NCBI GenBank assembly: GCA_027625915.1
Contig: JANTQA010000029.1
Span: 6,448,001 to 6,512,000 of the forward strand
Source: Anaeramoeba flamelloides
Lineage: Eukaryota; Metamonada; Anaeramoebidae
Length of the DNA stretch: 64,000 bases
Direction: 5' to 3'
The notes under the pieces are model-generated. The model was given only the letters and a program-made list of their open reading frames with translations. It did not search any database and was not told the origin of the DNA. A program made the translations under genes and the position numbers. Shown one piece after another: positions 1 to 11,548 of the stretch. Position 1 is the first letter of the stretch. The number at the start of each line of letters is the position of its first letter.

Positions 1-848
1 TGAAGTTGCCCAACATTTTCTCAAATATCATTCATTTATAATTAACCTTTAGAGAACAAATAAACAATTTGTAGAATAGTAAACATCTAAAAATCATTGT
101 TATTCTGTATACTGGCATTTGGATTCTAAAGGGAAAAAATTTTCATTTCTGTTTCCCCATTTTTCTTCAATAGATAGAGTTTTTAAAGAAGTAGACAATA
201 ATTTGTGGCTCTATTTGAAAAAGGAGATTGAATATTAAGTGATAATAATTACCATTTATAATTCAATTACCAATAAAGTTAATTTAATAAATCAATAGAT
301 TTTCTTGAAAATAGAAAAACTCAAATTCTTGTTACCAATTGAGAAAAACAATAAGTAATATTATGATCTTCAACTGGCGTTTGAATAATAAATAGGAAAC
401 AATTTTCACTTCATTTTTCATACTTTTCTTTTAGAAATCAAGCACCCAACAACAAAATGTGTTGGCATTTGTGGTCTCTATTTTAAAAAGGAGATGAAAA
501 TGAAAGTGGAAAATTTTCACATTTATTATTTAAATATCAGGATCAATTCAAGATCCAAAAAAAAATTACAATTGAAATCATATCATTTCTTAACAAACTT
601 TTCAATGGTTACAATAACCTTAGAATAATACATTTTAACCTAGTGGCTATATATCTTGTAATAAAGCAAAATTGCAAAACTATTATGAATCAAAAACCAA
701 AAATATCAAAAAGAGAAAAAATGACAAAAAATGATTTCAATTTTGAAATTTTGCAAAATAAAATTTCTCTTCGAGTATCAATTCATACCCTTTAAACACA
801 TGTAAGTTACTAATAATAACTGGACACATTTTACTGGAAAACAGTTTA
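1..848. repeat. Family A inverted-repeat element, left end outside window
   Basis: This sequence is homologous to 5667-6364 (direct) and to 26136-26830 (inverted). Its right end reads ACTGGAAAACAGTTTA, the reverse complement of the terminal motif TAAACTnTTTTCCAGT shared by the other copies. It contains no usable ORF. It is probably a non-autonomous DNA transposon flanked by TA; the left terminus lies before base 1. Confidence 0.7.
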
Positions 849-2987
849 TTTTATTTTTTTTTCACTACCTAGGATGTAAAAATAATATAAATCTTCCAAA
901 TAATAATAATTGATGATACTTATTTTTTAGTACATCAATTTATTCAATTCCAATGATTAAAAAGGCAATTCAAATGCTTCAGAGCAGCTAAAAATGTTAT
1001 CAATCAATATATTATTTTTGAATTTACCTTTGGAAATTATTATATAAAAAAATTTTTTTAAAAGAGTTTAATTTTGTAATTTCTAATTATTCTAAATTTG
1101 AGAAATTGAACAAATAAAAAAATATTTAATTATCTTTTTTGAAAAATTCAAAAAAAAAAAAAATTTCCTTTTAAAGATAAAAAGTTAGGGAAAGAGAAAA
1201 TGAAAGGGAAAAGTAAATGGGGAAATATTTTCTAGTTAATATAAAAATTATAGTTAGAAAACTTTAAGTAATAAAAAAAAAATAAAAAAAAAAATTAAGG
1301 ATCTAGTAATTTGTTGTGAATGTACTCCATACTCAGGGGGTAACCTGGGACCAAAAAGGGGTTTGTCAAATAGCCCTTCTTTTGGCTGACATAATTCAAA
1401 TAACAAAAAAAAACAATTTCATTGGAACTCTTTGACAAAAAATTTAACAAAGAAAAAAAAGTTTTAAAGAGTTCTCAATTTTAAAAAATTGAAATTTTAA
1501 AAAAAAAAAAATGATCTTTTCTCATTTTATATTTCCAAACGGTTAAATTTCTTTAATTTAAAACAAATTGCTTTCTTGAAGTTCGAAATCAATTTAATTC
1601 GATTTCATCTGGTTTGTGGTTATATGGTAACCCTCTAAATTTGACTAAGTAAGGATTTTGTAATATTCTCAAGATAAAAATAACTCATTTGAAAAATGAA
1701 AAAAAAGAAAAAAAAATCCCAAGATCTCAAAAAGCACTAAAGAGAGACACTTCAAAACTGACATAATTGTTTTCAAAATTGTATATTCTAACCATTCTAA
1801 TTGTAAATTGAGTGTCGCTCTTTGGTACTTTTTTCTAAAAATGTCCTCATTTTTGGTTGTTGATTTTTGGAGATCGATCATACATCATATGTTGGTTGGT
1901 TTTTGATTGGTGTTAGGTACTCATAAAAACTACTAAAAAGTTTTTTTCCATTTCAGAAAAAAAAAATTAACCGTAATGACTCAACCCTTAAAAAAAAATA
2001 CTGAAAATAAAAAAAAATATATAAATTCAGGAACCTCGCGACATACTCTGAGAGTTTTGGAATACCAATTATTAATCACGGATTCAGGAATATTTTATAT
2101 GTAATCGATAATCTTTGTATCTGGGTTTCGCCACCACGTGTATTAAATATGTGGATAGTTTTGATTTGGAATTGAAAATGTTAATATTATTTTTTATGTA
2201 CATTTTAATTAATTTTCTTCTTCTGTTTTCTTATATAATTTTCTTTAATTACTCTTTTCTCAAGATAAATAAAGTTAAAAGAAAAAATCCATATTTGAAT
2301 TTATATGTATTTGTATTTTTATTTCAGGAAAGTCATATTTTTTTGAAAGTTGGTTTAGTTTTTGTTAAGACAATGACCAATAAAATAACTCAAATAACAA
2401 TTTTTAAACCATCTATTGAGTAAGTTTTAGTTATATCACATTTTTACAATTGAGACGAATTTTTGTGTCAATAGATACTTTTTTTCATATTGATAAAAAT
2501 ATCAGTATTAATATTGAATAAAAATTGTTTCGAATTTATCCCAATTGGAAAACTGTTAAAAAAGTTGAAATTTTTTTTTCTAATACTTTCTTTTTTTTAA
2601 TTAGCCATAAAAGTATTCCAGATTGAAATGAATTTTCATCAATTCTGGTTTTAATTTAAAATAAATATTTTTTAGGAAGTGGGGAATATTAATCAAATAA
2701 TTCTTCCTCTTATACCCTTTAGATTTTTATAATAATTATTTTTTTTTATTTTTGTTGTAATACTAATTTTTATATTTTTTGGTTTGTATATAAGTATATA
2801 AATGATTTTTTTCTTTTGATTTATGTGGTTTCTTTCTTTTACTATTCAAATGACTCCTTTCTAAAAAATAGTTTTTTTTGGGTTTAGAGTAGATTAATAG
2901 AAAATGCTAATACTTTCATTGATGGGTGACACACTATAGAATTATTAAGATAGAATTATTTAACCATATTCAATTTCAAATTTATAT
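849..2987. other. Gene-free AT-rich spacer
   Basis: I see no supportable gene here. The stretch holds poly-A/T runs and one diverged repeat (about 1640-1890, listed separately). Bases 1320-1385 are noticeably less AT-rich, including a GTACTCCATACTC...GGGGGTAAC stretch that recurs as a small hairpin near 51514-51534, but no RNA family was recognised. Confidence 0.6.
1640..1890. repeat. Diverged dispersed repeat, paired with 21290-21545
   Basis: The stretch shares aligned blocks with 21290-21545: AAGGATTTTG, ATGACTCATTTGAAAA, TTGCTTTCAAAATTG-like, and TTGAGTGTCGCTCTTTGG followed by CTTTTTTCTAAAAATGT. Order and orientation are the same in both copies. No coding potential was seen and the family is unknown. 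Confidence 0.55.
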
Positions 2988-3522
2988 ATAAAGCCCGTTC
3001 CAAAAATTTGTACACACCCAAAATCAAAAATAGACAAAAAAAACCCAATTTATTGTATTTTTCCAAACCTAAAATAAAACAACATTTAAGTTACCCAGTA
3101 TTAATGTTTTAATAAGTAATCATTTTAACCCAAATAAAAGAAAAAAATATAAAACTCAAAAATAAAAACAGGTGTGTCCAAAATAATGAAACGAGCTGAA
3201 CAAAAAATGTATTAGTAAATTTGTTGAAATTTCACCAACAATTGTTGATCGATCAAATGAAAAGATACCATCTACCAATTGTATGTTATTTTCCATTTTA
3301 ACAAAATCAACACTAACCTTCTATCAACCATTGAAAAAATATTTTCCAGATCTAACGAAACAGATTACTTAACTTGAAAAAAGGACTTTAAAACAAAACA
3401 AAAAAGACAAAAAATGAAATTGTTTGTAAAATCAAAATTCTTTCTTATTTGAATTTAAAGGACAGTAATGATGTTCTTTCCACTGTTTAAACTCTGTCCA
3501 AATTTTTGGAATCTAGTTTATA
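2988..3522. repeat. Family B mariner-like MITE, copy 1
   Basis: This is a 535-bp element with terminal inverted repeats of the form TATAAACT-n-n-n-TTCCAAAAATTTGGACAC; the right end carries the complementary GTCCAAATTTTTGGAATCTAGTTTATA. Two further copies lie at 59388-59935 and 62896-63431, colinear over their whole length. TA at the ends and the GGACAC-type terminus suggest a Tc1/mariner-mobilised non-autonomous element (inference). Confidence 0.8.
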
Positions 3523-3810
3523 TTATTTTGGTATTTCTGTTCTTGATTTGTTTTATAAGTGATATTATATGTTATTTATTGTTATATGTTTTACAAATTG
3601 AATTTCGAATAATGCTAATGTTTTGTAGGGGATACATACATGTCGATAATGTGTATTTTAACTAAATTTTAAGGGTTATATTTGAAATAAAAACTTAAAA
3701 AATATATAAATGGTAATATTTATTTTAATATTTTTGTTTTGTTGGATTATAATTTTAACTAACATATTAAAAATATTATTATTAATTTGTAAAGATTGGA
3801 TGGGAATTTT

Positions 3811-3817
3811 AAAAAAA
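3811..3817 (-). terminator. RNA polymerase III terminator of the 5S gene
   Basis: Seven consecutive T residues on the minus strand directly follow the 3' end of the 5S rRNA gene, the standard eukaryotic polymerase III stop signal. Confidence 0.85.
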
Positions 3818-3938
3818 GTATTCAGCACCAAGTGTTCGCGAGAGGTTCCCCATCTCACTAACTAGCTTAGCCCTCAATTCGTTGATCTTCTGGGTTCGGA
3901 ATGTGTCCAGGATTATTAAATTGGGTATGGCCGAATAC
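3818..3938 (-). rRNA. 5S ribosomal RNA
   Basis: Read on the minus strand this is a 121-nt sequence whose first six bases GTATTC pair perfectly with its last six GAATAC (helix I). It keeps the diagnostic 5S segments: GGCCATACC near the 5' end, ACATTCCGAACCCAGAAG in the helix III loop, GTTAGTGAGATGGGGAACC in the internal promoter/helix V region, and GGTGCTGAATAC at the 3' end. Seven T residues follow immediately. It is a single dispersed copy with no tandem repeat or other rRNA gene nearby. It is transcribed by polymerase III, with the promoter expected inside the gene. Confidence 0.95.
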
Positions 3939-4284
3939 ATTAAAAATAAAATCATAAGTTAATATAATGTTTTTCATAACTAACCTATATACTTTTTTAA
4001 AAGAAAAAAAAAATTATAATTATTTTTTTCATCTCAAATTTCATAATTTTACTTGATCTTAATAACAAAAATAACATTTAATAATAACCAAGATAATGAA
4101 ACAAATTTTTACAAATTAATATATATAAATTAATATTTTTCAAAACTAATTTTCTCCAATATATTATTAATTATGTAAAAAAAAATATCAAATATACGGC
4201 TGGAACAACTTTTTAAATATAAATTTTAAATGAACTATAAGATACAAAAAAAATAACCAAATTAAGTTACATTCAACAGATTCA

Positions 4285-4990
4285 TAACTATTTTTCAAAA
4301 ATTTTGACTCACTTTATAAAATCAATTGAAATTGTTTTGACGGTTTAATCTATATTCATATCAAAAACATATTTTCAAAGATTTGAGATCATAATCATTT
4401 TTTCTAATTTCTTAAATTTTTGTTTTTCTTTTTGTTTTTTTTTCTTTTTTTTCTCAAATTCTTTCTTTTTTTTTTTTTGATACTTTTTTTTTTTTAACAG
4501 ATCATTGTGAAAAAACAAGATCTTCGAAAAGACAAATTATCACAAAGAAAATTTTGACTATATAATTTCCTATAAAATGAATTTAATTATATGTAAAAAA
4601 TATTCTTGTTCAATTTTTTATAATGAAAGATTAGTAATAACAAATCTCTAAGGACCTTTTCAAAAATAGTTACTCACTTTTTTTTAGTTTTTAGTTTTAA
4701 TAGTTTTTAAATTTTAAAAATATCAGATTTTTATATCTTTTAGAATGATTAAAAAGTTAATTACAAATTAGATTAAATTATTTATTATTCTTGAACACTA
4801 AAGGATATTTATATATTTCAATTAATTATTTCAGGCGATTAAAAGGATAAAAATAAATTCTGAAAAATTAAAGTTATCCAAAACTATATATTAGATTTCA
4901 GTTATACATCTTTTATAAATTATTTTTTCAAAGTTATCATTATATTATGTAATTAAAAAAACATAGCTATTAAACTTATAGAGATTTATA
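4285..4990. repeat. Diverged dispersed repeat, paired with 22040-22560
   Basis: The stretch shares the blocks ACTATTTTTCAAAAATTTTGACTCACTTTATAA, TCATTTTTTCTA and CTTTTCAAAAATxxTTACTCACTTTTTTTTAGTTTTTxG with 22040-22560, in the same order. There is no gene. It could be a decayed transposon or a segmental duplicate. Confidence 0.55.
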
Positions 4991-5235
4991 TACCCCGCTT
5001 TTTTAAAAATACCGACTTTTGAAAAAAAAAACACCTTTTTTCGGAATATTTTTGTTTATCGAAATGAGTTAAAATGGATGAACTTTAGATTACACATTAG
5101 GAAAGAAAAAAGAATGAAATACCAATATAATTTGCAAAAAAAAACAGGGAATATATTTTAAAACTAAAACATGATTAAAAAATAAAACCAAAAAAATATT
5201 CCAAAAACAGAAAAAAAATATGTTTTTAAATTTAA

Positions 5236-5620
5236 TTTCCACACTTCTAAATATTGAATGTTGTAAAAAAAGAAATTTTTTACAATTTTCGATATAAAAA
5301 AATAGTTCCATGCATTTATCAAAATTTTGTTAATAGTAAACGAAACACCCGTTTATATTTTTGAGTCAAATGGATTTTCAATATAAAATCGTTTGGCGAA
5401 CACCAATACTTTGTTTGGAAAATGATTTTTTCTTAAAAGTGAGAGATCGATGTTCACCAAACAATTTTTTGAGTAAAATTATTATTAGTCTTTGGAGATA
5501 ATCAGATATTCTATTTACTATTACCAAAATTTGGATAAATTCATAGAACCCTTTTTTTATCTCGAAAATTGTAAAAATTTTCTTTTTTTTACAACATTCA
5601 TATTTACTCTAGTGTATCTA
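5236..5620. repeat. Family H inverted-repeat element, copy 1
   Basis: The left arm reads CTTCTAAATATTGAATGTTGTAAAAAAAG followed by TTTTACAATTTTCGATATAAAAAA; the right arm is its reverse complement (TTTTATCTCGAAAATTGTAAAA ... ACAACATTCATATTTACTCTAG). The body matches 14565-14966 (AAATTATTATTAGxCT, AGATAATCAGA, AAAATTTGGATAA). It is a non-coding MITE of about 385 bp. Confidence 0.65.
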
Positions 5621-5666
5621 CCGAGTAAAGACGGAATTATTCTGTTAAAATAATCATATATTATAT

Positions 5667-6364
5667 ATAAACTCTGTTTCAGTCAAAGTCCCAACATTTT
5701 GTTCAAATATCAATTATTTTACATAATTGACTCTGAAGAACAAATAAGAAATAAGCAGAATAATATACATCAAAGAATTGTTGATATATGCCTGATCGAA
5801 AACTAATTAATCAATAAATTTTCTTAAAAATTGAAAAACTCAAATTCTTCTGGCCCTATTGAGAAAAACAAGAATGTTTGTTTTGACCTTCTACTGGGAT
5901 TTGAATAATAAATAGGAAACAATTTTCACTACATTTTCCATACTTTTCTTTACAAATCAAGTCCCCAAACAAAGTAGGTTGGGATTTGTGGTCTCTATTT
6001 GAAAAAGGAAATGAAAATGAAGGTGGAAAATTTTATTACATTTAATAATCAAAAATCTGGATCAAATCAAGATCCAAATACAATTTCAATAAAAATCATT
6101 ATGATTTCTCAACAATAATTTCCATAGTTTCAATAACCTTAGAATAACACATTTTTACCAAGTGATAATTGATCTTGCAATAAAAAAAAATATTTGCAAC
6201 TGAATTATAATTGAAATAAAAATTGAAAAGAAAAAAAAAAACAAAAATGTGAATAAATTATTTCAATTTTTCAAATAAATTTTTTCTTCTTAAATCTTTG
6301 CAAACTCCTAAAAGACATGTATTTCACCCATTACAACTGGATCCCTCGACTGAAATATAGTTTA
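5667..6364. repeat. Family A inverted-repeat element, full copy
   Basis: This 698-bp element starts TATAAACTCTGTTTCAGTC and ends GACTGAAATATAGTTTA, giving imperfect terminal inverted repeats flanked by TA. The interior is colinear with 1-848, with blocks such as GAATAATAAATAGGAAACAA and GTGGTCTCTATTTGAAAAAGG. It carries no ORF and is a non-autonomous element. Confidence 0.75.
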
Positions 6365-7414
6365 CTATAATCAAAATTTGAATGAATGCAGGGAAGTTTT
6401 CATTTATTTCAAAAATTGGAAAAACTCTTTTTTTTTTTCAAAATTCCCTATATACACTAGATAGCAATATCTTTTGAAAGAAATATTTGATTTTATTTTG
6501 AAATTGAAATATATAATACTGCTTAGATTCTTAAAAAAATAGATGAAAATAATCTCATCATTAAGCAAAATAAAAATATCAAAAATCTTACAGTTAAAAA
6601 TGAAAAAAATATTTCTGAAAATTTTTATTTACATTTTGTCATTCAATTTCCATTTTTTTAAGAAGTATTAACCCAACTATCAAAACAATTTATTTTCAAA
6701 TTAAAGTTTTGTGATCCACTAATTTACAAGTTTTCTGTATATTTGTACCAATAAAACACTTTCTTGAAAGCTCATAAAATCATTTCCAAGAATTAGAAAG
6801 TGAACAAAAAAGTAATAAACACATTTGTGAATTTATCTGTGGTTTTTTCCAGAACCCAACCTTTTTTCTTCTAAGGTAAGTATTATCTAGTTTTCAATAA
6901 AAACTTTGACAAAAAAATAAAGCCTTATCAAAAATGGCTGGGTTATCGTTTTTAGTTATATCTTTTGAATTTGATCAGGAAAAATATCAAATTCCAGATA
7001 ATTTTGAAATTTAATAGTTTTACTGGATCTCAAGAAATAAAAAGCATAATTTAACATGCTACGAAGAATACCTACCTCCGGGTAGCTTTATTATAAATAG
7101 CCCTTCAATGTTTCTGATCAATTTCTCTTGTTCTATCTAATTACCATTAAAATAATTTGTGTATAAGAAAAATTGAAAATACCAGTAGTTATTTTTTTCA
7201 GGAAAAATTGTGTGTAACTGATTTATGCAGCTTAGAAGCACACTTTTTTTTTATATTAACTGGTACACCAAACAATTAACAAACACTAACCATACATAGG
7301 GTTAACTGTTCAATTCAATTAGGTTTTAAATTGTTCAACAAGATCTTGGAAAGGAAGAGAAAAAAAAAAAATTGTCAAATGATTTGGAATTTATTCGTGA
7401 TAACAAATGAATAA
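6365..7414. other. Gene-free spacer
   Basis: I see no gene. Bases 6370-6480 resemble the right end of the family H element (AATTTGAATGAAT ... CCCTATATACACTAGAT), a truncated relic. The rest is AT-rich. The 3' untranslated region of the membrane-protein gene must begin at its left of 7415. Confidence 0.5.
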
Positions 7415-8323
7415 TTAATTGTCTGACAATAATGGTTTTTGATATAAATCCAAGTAATTATTATCATTTTTCACTTGCCGCTTTTTTTTAGATTTGAGAT
7501 GAGAGATGTAATAAATCATAAAAGCAGAAAGCAGCAACTCAAAAATTACACGATCGATAATAAACACCACCAAATAAAAGATTGTAAAGGAATTTTTGGA
7601 AGACGACAGAAATTGGTAATTATACCACTGAACAAAGGCAGAATTTGAGAAGAATAGAATTGTCAATATGACTGAAATGTTTCTGATCTTATTGAAGGTC
7701 TGCTTGAATTTGCTGTTGCTTTGTTTGAATTGCTTCAGCCGAGCAACAAAAATGATCCCATAAATACAAAAATACAGGCCAATGAAAAAGTCTCGAATCG
7801 AGGAAAAAGTTGCTTCAATTGTATGGACGGTTTGCACTGATTCCTTCTTTCTGTCGCTGATTAAAAAGATATAGATTACGATCAAGAGCAAATACATGAG
7901 CAGATTGAGAACAAAGATAAGAACGTATTGTTTCCGTTTTTTGATTACAGAAAGCATAGACGACTTTGATAAAAAAAATAGTTCCTTCCAAAAGACAGTA
8001 ATGATGGTGAAGCTTGTTGCAAAGACATATTGCGGAAGCCCAATGGTGATTGTGTTGAATGGCAAAAACCATGGCTCCGATAAATTAAGCGATCGAAGGC
8101 TTTCAATGTATAAGATCAAGCCGACAATCCTCAAGACGAGAAAGAAGGTTTGTGTGACCAGAAACACCTTTTTGAAATTCATTCCTTTTTGATCTGTTTG
8201 GTGAACAAACCAATACCTTTTCAGTGTGTAAACTAATTCAACAAAATAGAGAACCGACAAAACATAGACACACACAATCCAAGACATTTTTTCATATCCC
8301 TTTGCATTTTCGAATTCTTTCAT
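7415..8323 (-). CDS. Seven-helix membrane protein, THH1/TOM1/TOM3-like
   Basis: The single uninterrupted reading frame encodes 302 residues from ATG. Seven strongly hydrophobic segments lie at about 14-38, 50-73, 86-112, 132-155, 172-195, 214-235 and 245-272, with a charged tail (KSKKKRQ and a short polar C-terminus). The order Arg65 in the second helix, then PxxxF..FxxITVFWKELFF at about 97-117 resembles the THH1/TOM1/TOM3 domain (RP-helix and the LxLFWaEiyy motif), plant and protist tonoplast or GPCR-like proteins. The family call rests on topology and this motif only. A general 7TM receptor is the alternative. An internal ATG at residue 13 is also possible. No intron is needed, and neighbours are repeats rather than functional partners. 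Confidence 0.6.
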   Translation of the reverse strand: MKEFENAKGYEKMSWIVCVYVLSVLYFVELVYTLKRYWFVHQTDQKGMNFKKVFLVTQTFFLVLRIVGLILYIESLRSLNLSEPWFLPFNTITIGLPQYVFATSFTIITVFWKELFFLSKSSMLSVIKKRKQYVLIFVLNLLMYLLLIVIYIFLISDRKKESVQTVHTIEATFSSIRDFFIGLYFCIYGIIFVARLKQFKQSNSKFKQTFNKIRNISVILTILFFSNSAFVQWYNYQFLSSSKNSFTIFYLVVFIIDRVIFELLLSAFMIYYISHLKSKKKRQVKNDNNYLDLYQKPLLSDN

Positions 8324-8885
8324 TAAAAAGAAAGAAGAAAAATTTTATTTTGATGTTGTTGAAAGAAGATTGATTTATAATAAGAAGTTTGGTTGCAGCA
8401 ATTCGGCTGGAAATTGTTTGTTTGAAGTGTTTTTGATTTACAAGTTTCGAGAATAAGATTGGGGATCCGAAACAAAATAAATTAGAGAAAATAACTTTTA
8501 AATTTTGAGGAATCAATTTCTTCGTCAATAACTTTTATTTATTTTAATCCCAAAAACTAAGAGAGAACGAATTTTGACAACTGTTCAATTAAACCACAAC
8601 AAATTGGTAAAGTTCTTTATCAACTTTTAAGAGAAAGGAGTGTTCATACTTGTTAAAGAATTGATTTTTTTTAAGAATTTTTCGTCAAGAGTCACAATAC
8701 TTTTGAGTTTTGAAAAATTTCACAAAACCATTTTTGAGAGAAGGTGGCCGATTATAAATTGGTAATAGTCGGGCAAAAATTGATCATAAACAAATCCACC
8801 CCAAAATCTAATATCACTTTGTCTCATAAGTTCAAAATTATCCCTTTATAAAAACATTTTTTTAGATCTCATTTTTTTTTTCAAT

Positions 8886-9080
8886 TTAAGGATTACAATC
8901 CCTGAAATTTGAAAAAATTTTTTCTTGTTTAAGGTGTGGTGAGGAGTTAATTTCGTTCATAGAGTATCAATCTTTGACTTGGTATTGATTTTAATTAAGG
9001 TTTTTAAGTCTAATTTTTGATAATTATTGTTTTTTCCAAAATTTGAATCGAAGAGTGTAAGACTAATAGGTTGACAGATA
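8886..9080 (+). repeat. Relic of the TTAA foldback element
   Basis: The sequence TTAAGGATTACAATCCCTGAAA matches the terminus of the foldback element at 18494-19045 (TTAAGGTTTATAATCCCTGAAA), followed by weaker similarity along the arm. The second arm was not found, so this is a truncated or old copy. Confidence 0.5.
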
Positions 9081-9570
9081 AGTTACAAAAAAACATGTGG
9101 TTAATATTTATTGATTTTTGAAGAGAGATAATTACTTTTCTCAGGTATAAAATTACGTTTTGAAGAATTTAAAAGAATTGAGCTAATATCTTTGATTTTT
9201 TGCCCTTCTTTCGAATCCTTTGAAAGCTAGATATCCTAAAGCACCTGGTAGCACTTAAAAATATGATTCTCACATGAAAAGATTGAAATAACAAATGAAA
9301 TCAATCTTTATATTTTCTTTATATAAATTACATTTTTTATTTTTGTTTTTGCTTATTACTTAATAACTATTCGAATTTTATGCTCAGTGAGGGTTGAAAT
9401 AAAATACTATAAACAGAAAAAAAGCTTTAAAAGACAATAGATTGAGGAAAAGTCAAAATATTGCAATTTTTGGATATTTTAGATTTTGCTTGAAAATCAT
9501 TTTTTGACCAAAAACTTTTTGAATTTCCCGAACAAAATAAGGCAAAAGTAATAAACCATTTTTTTGATAA

Positions 9571-9666
9571 TAGGAAAATGCCACTCCACTTTCTTTTCAA
9601 GTAATATTTATACCCTATTGCTATACTCTATCATACTTGAAAAGAAAGTGGAGTGAATTTTTCCTA
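9571..9666. repeat. Short hairpin: 33-bp near-perfect inverted repeat
   Basis: The left arm TAGGAAAATGCCACTCCACT (continuing TTCTTTTCAAGTA) pairs with the right arm TACTTGAAAAGAAAGTGGAG (continuing TGAATTTTTCCTA), with about three mismatches over 33 bp and a 30-nt loop. There is no second copy in this window. It is either a tiny MITE or a transcribed hairpin precursor; nothing here separates these. Confidence 0.7.
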
Positions 9667-10784
9667 ATGAAATTTTTTTCTTCAAAATTTGTTGAGAATA
9701 ATTTGGATTTTATGAAGGAAAATTGTTTTTTACCCAACTCAAAATTTTGCAAAAAAAACTTAAATTTTTCAATTTAGCAAGATCCCTGAGATCATGTTTC
9801 TTTTAAGTCTATAAATATGTTACTAGGCGGAAAAATACTATTCACTAATCATAAAATTCGAATAATCCTTTAGACTACCTATTTAAAATATTAATAAAAG
9901 TTCAATATTTTTGAATTATTTCAAAAGTTTTTGAGTTTAAATAATTCTATCTTTTTGATCTAATCTATTTTGATCGTACTAGTTTTTATTTTTGTCTTTT
10001 CTTTTTATTTTCAGGTTGCAAAATACCGACTAGTTTCTATCCTTCCACTATTAGTTGGTAACCACTTGATTTTTCTTACTTAGTAACTCTTCATCCCAAT
10101 GAAAAAAAAATTCAACAATGTTAAAAACGAAAAAAATAAAAGAATTCCTTATTTACAAATAATTTTTATTTGAAGTTAAGTAGACAAACAGTGAATTAAT
10201 TAGCTAATATTATTTTTTTTTATTTGAAAATTTTTTTCCTGCATGCTTATTAATACCAATTTTGATATTGTGTCTTTGAAATATTATAAACTCATTGGGA
10301 TAATTAACATTGCTTAATGATTTATTATTTAGATATAATTATCTAAAAAATATTTTTTTTTTTTTTTGTTTTTGCTTAAATTTTTTTTTCTTTAAAAAGT
10401 CTTTTGGGAAAAGTTTGTTCTTAAATATTTTTCTTATTTCATTATTTTTTTCTAAAACAACGATAAAATAAACAATGAATTCAAAATCTGCATTTCATAA
10501 AGAAGTTATAATCAATCATAATTGTTTTAATTGTGGAAAAAAAGAAATGAAAGTTTTGAAATCATTTCGAGATTTGTATTATTTTATTTGGGACTACCTA
10601 CCCAATGTAAAAAATGGAAAATTTTGGATTACTGGATTAATTTAAATAAACAAAAATAAAATAAAAATAAAGAATAATATTAAAGATATTATTCAAAAGA
10701 AAGATACATCATTAATATTGCCATTTGTTAATTATAAAGAAAATTATGATTTTAATTAAAATTTATAAAGTTTAAAATTTAGAA

Positions 10785-11355
10785 CGTAGAGAAGTGCAGT
10801 AGAGTTCTGTAGAGTACCGTCAATTGTCTAGAATTTAAAAATAATAGAGTTAAAACTATTAATTCACTCAATTCTTTTAAATTCAAAAAAAGAGAACTAT
10901 GTTTTTTTTTTAATTTTTGAAATAAATCAAAAATTTTTGAAATTTTTTATTTATTTCCATAGATAAAAAAACCTCTACGATAAAAAATATTTAAAATAGG
11001 TAGGCTCAACTTCCATTTTAAAATTAAGAAATCTCACAATATATCTAAACAGAGATTCATATCTTTATGAAAAAAAATAAATTAAAAACAAAATTCTGCA
11101 ACTTATGTAAAAATCATTCTAATCTGGAAATAATAGAAGATATCGATCATTTTCTTTGGGATCGTGTCGTCAAGTGTCGTAGAGTGTCGTAGAGTGCCTA
11201 GGTTTTTTTTAATTTCAGAAATAAAAAGAAAATTTCTGAAATTTTCTTTGAATTTCTTAATTAAAAAAAACCTAACGGCGGTTTTCTTGAGGTTTTCTAA
11301 GAATATAGAAAAATCAAAGATTTTTCTCAATTCTTTTAAATTCTGGAAAACTTAA
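10785..11355. repeat. Palindrome block with GTGTCGTAGA units
   Basis: The block holds a hairpin (GGTTTTTTTTAATTTCAGAAATAA ... AAAAAAAACC), the unit GTCGTAGAGT repeated about three times at 11166-11197, and the palindrome TTTCTAAGAATATAG...ATTCTTTTAAATTCTGGAAAA. The same three ingredients recur at 15690-16320, 22560-22920 and 38040-38640. Confidence 0.6.
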
Positions 11356-11548
11356 GGACTGAGAGAAAAGTTAATTTCCTACCTTCAAAAAACAAAAAAC
11401 AAAAAAAAAAGCTAATAATTTCCAAAAACATGATTTTATTCATTACTACCAACCACAAATAATTTCAATAAATATAAAAATTCAAATAATATTAATATTA
11501 CTAATAATAATATACTCTTATTTTGGATTTTCATTTTAATTGTAATCT

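Larger units (their letters stand above)
8324..11548. other. Gene-free spacer with repeats
   Basis: No gene is supported. It contains three listed structures: a TTAA-flanked foldback relic (8886-9080), a perfect-looking small hairpin (9571-9666) and a palindrome block (10785-11355). A stretch near 8560-8760 reads fairly openly in one frame but has stops and no recognisable motif. Confidence 0.5.

Noticed and set aside
1320-1385. GC-richer patch that might be a tRNA or small RNA
   Set aside because: It has no acceptor/T-arm pattern, no B-box GGTTCGAATCC and no recognisable secondary structure beyond a short stem.
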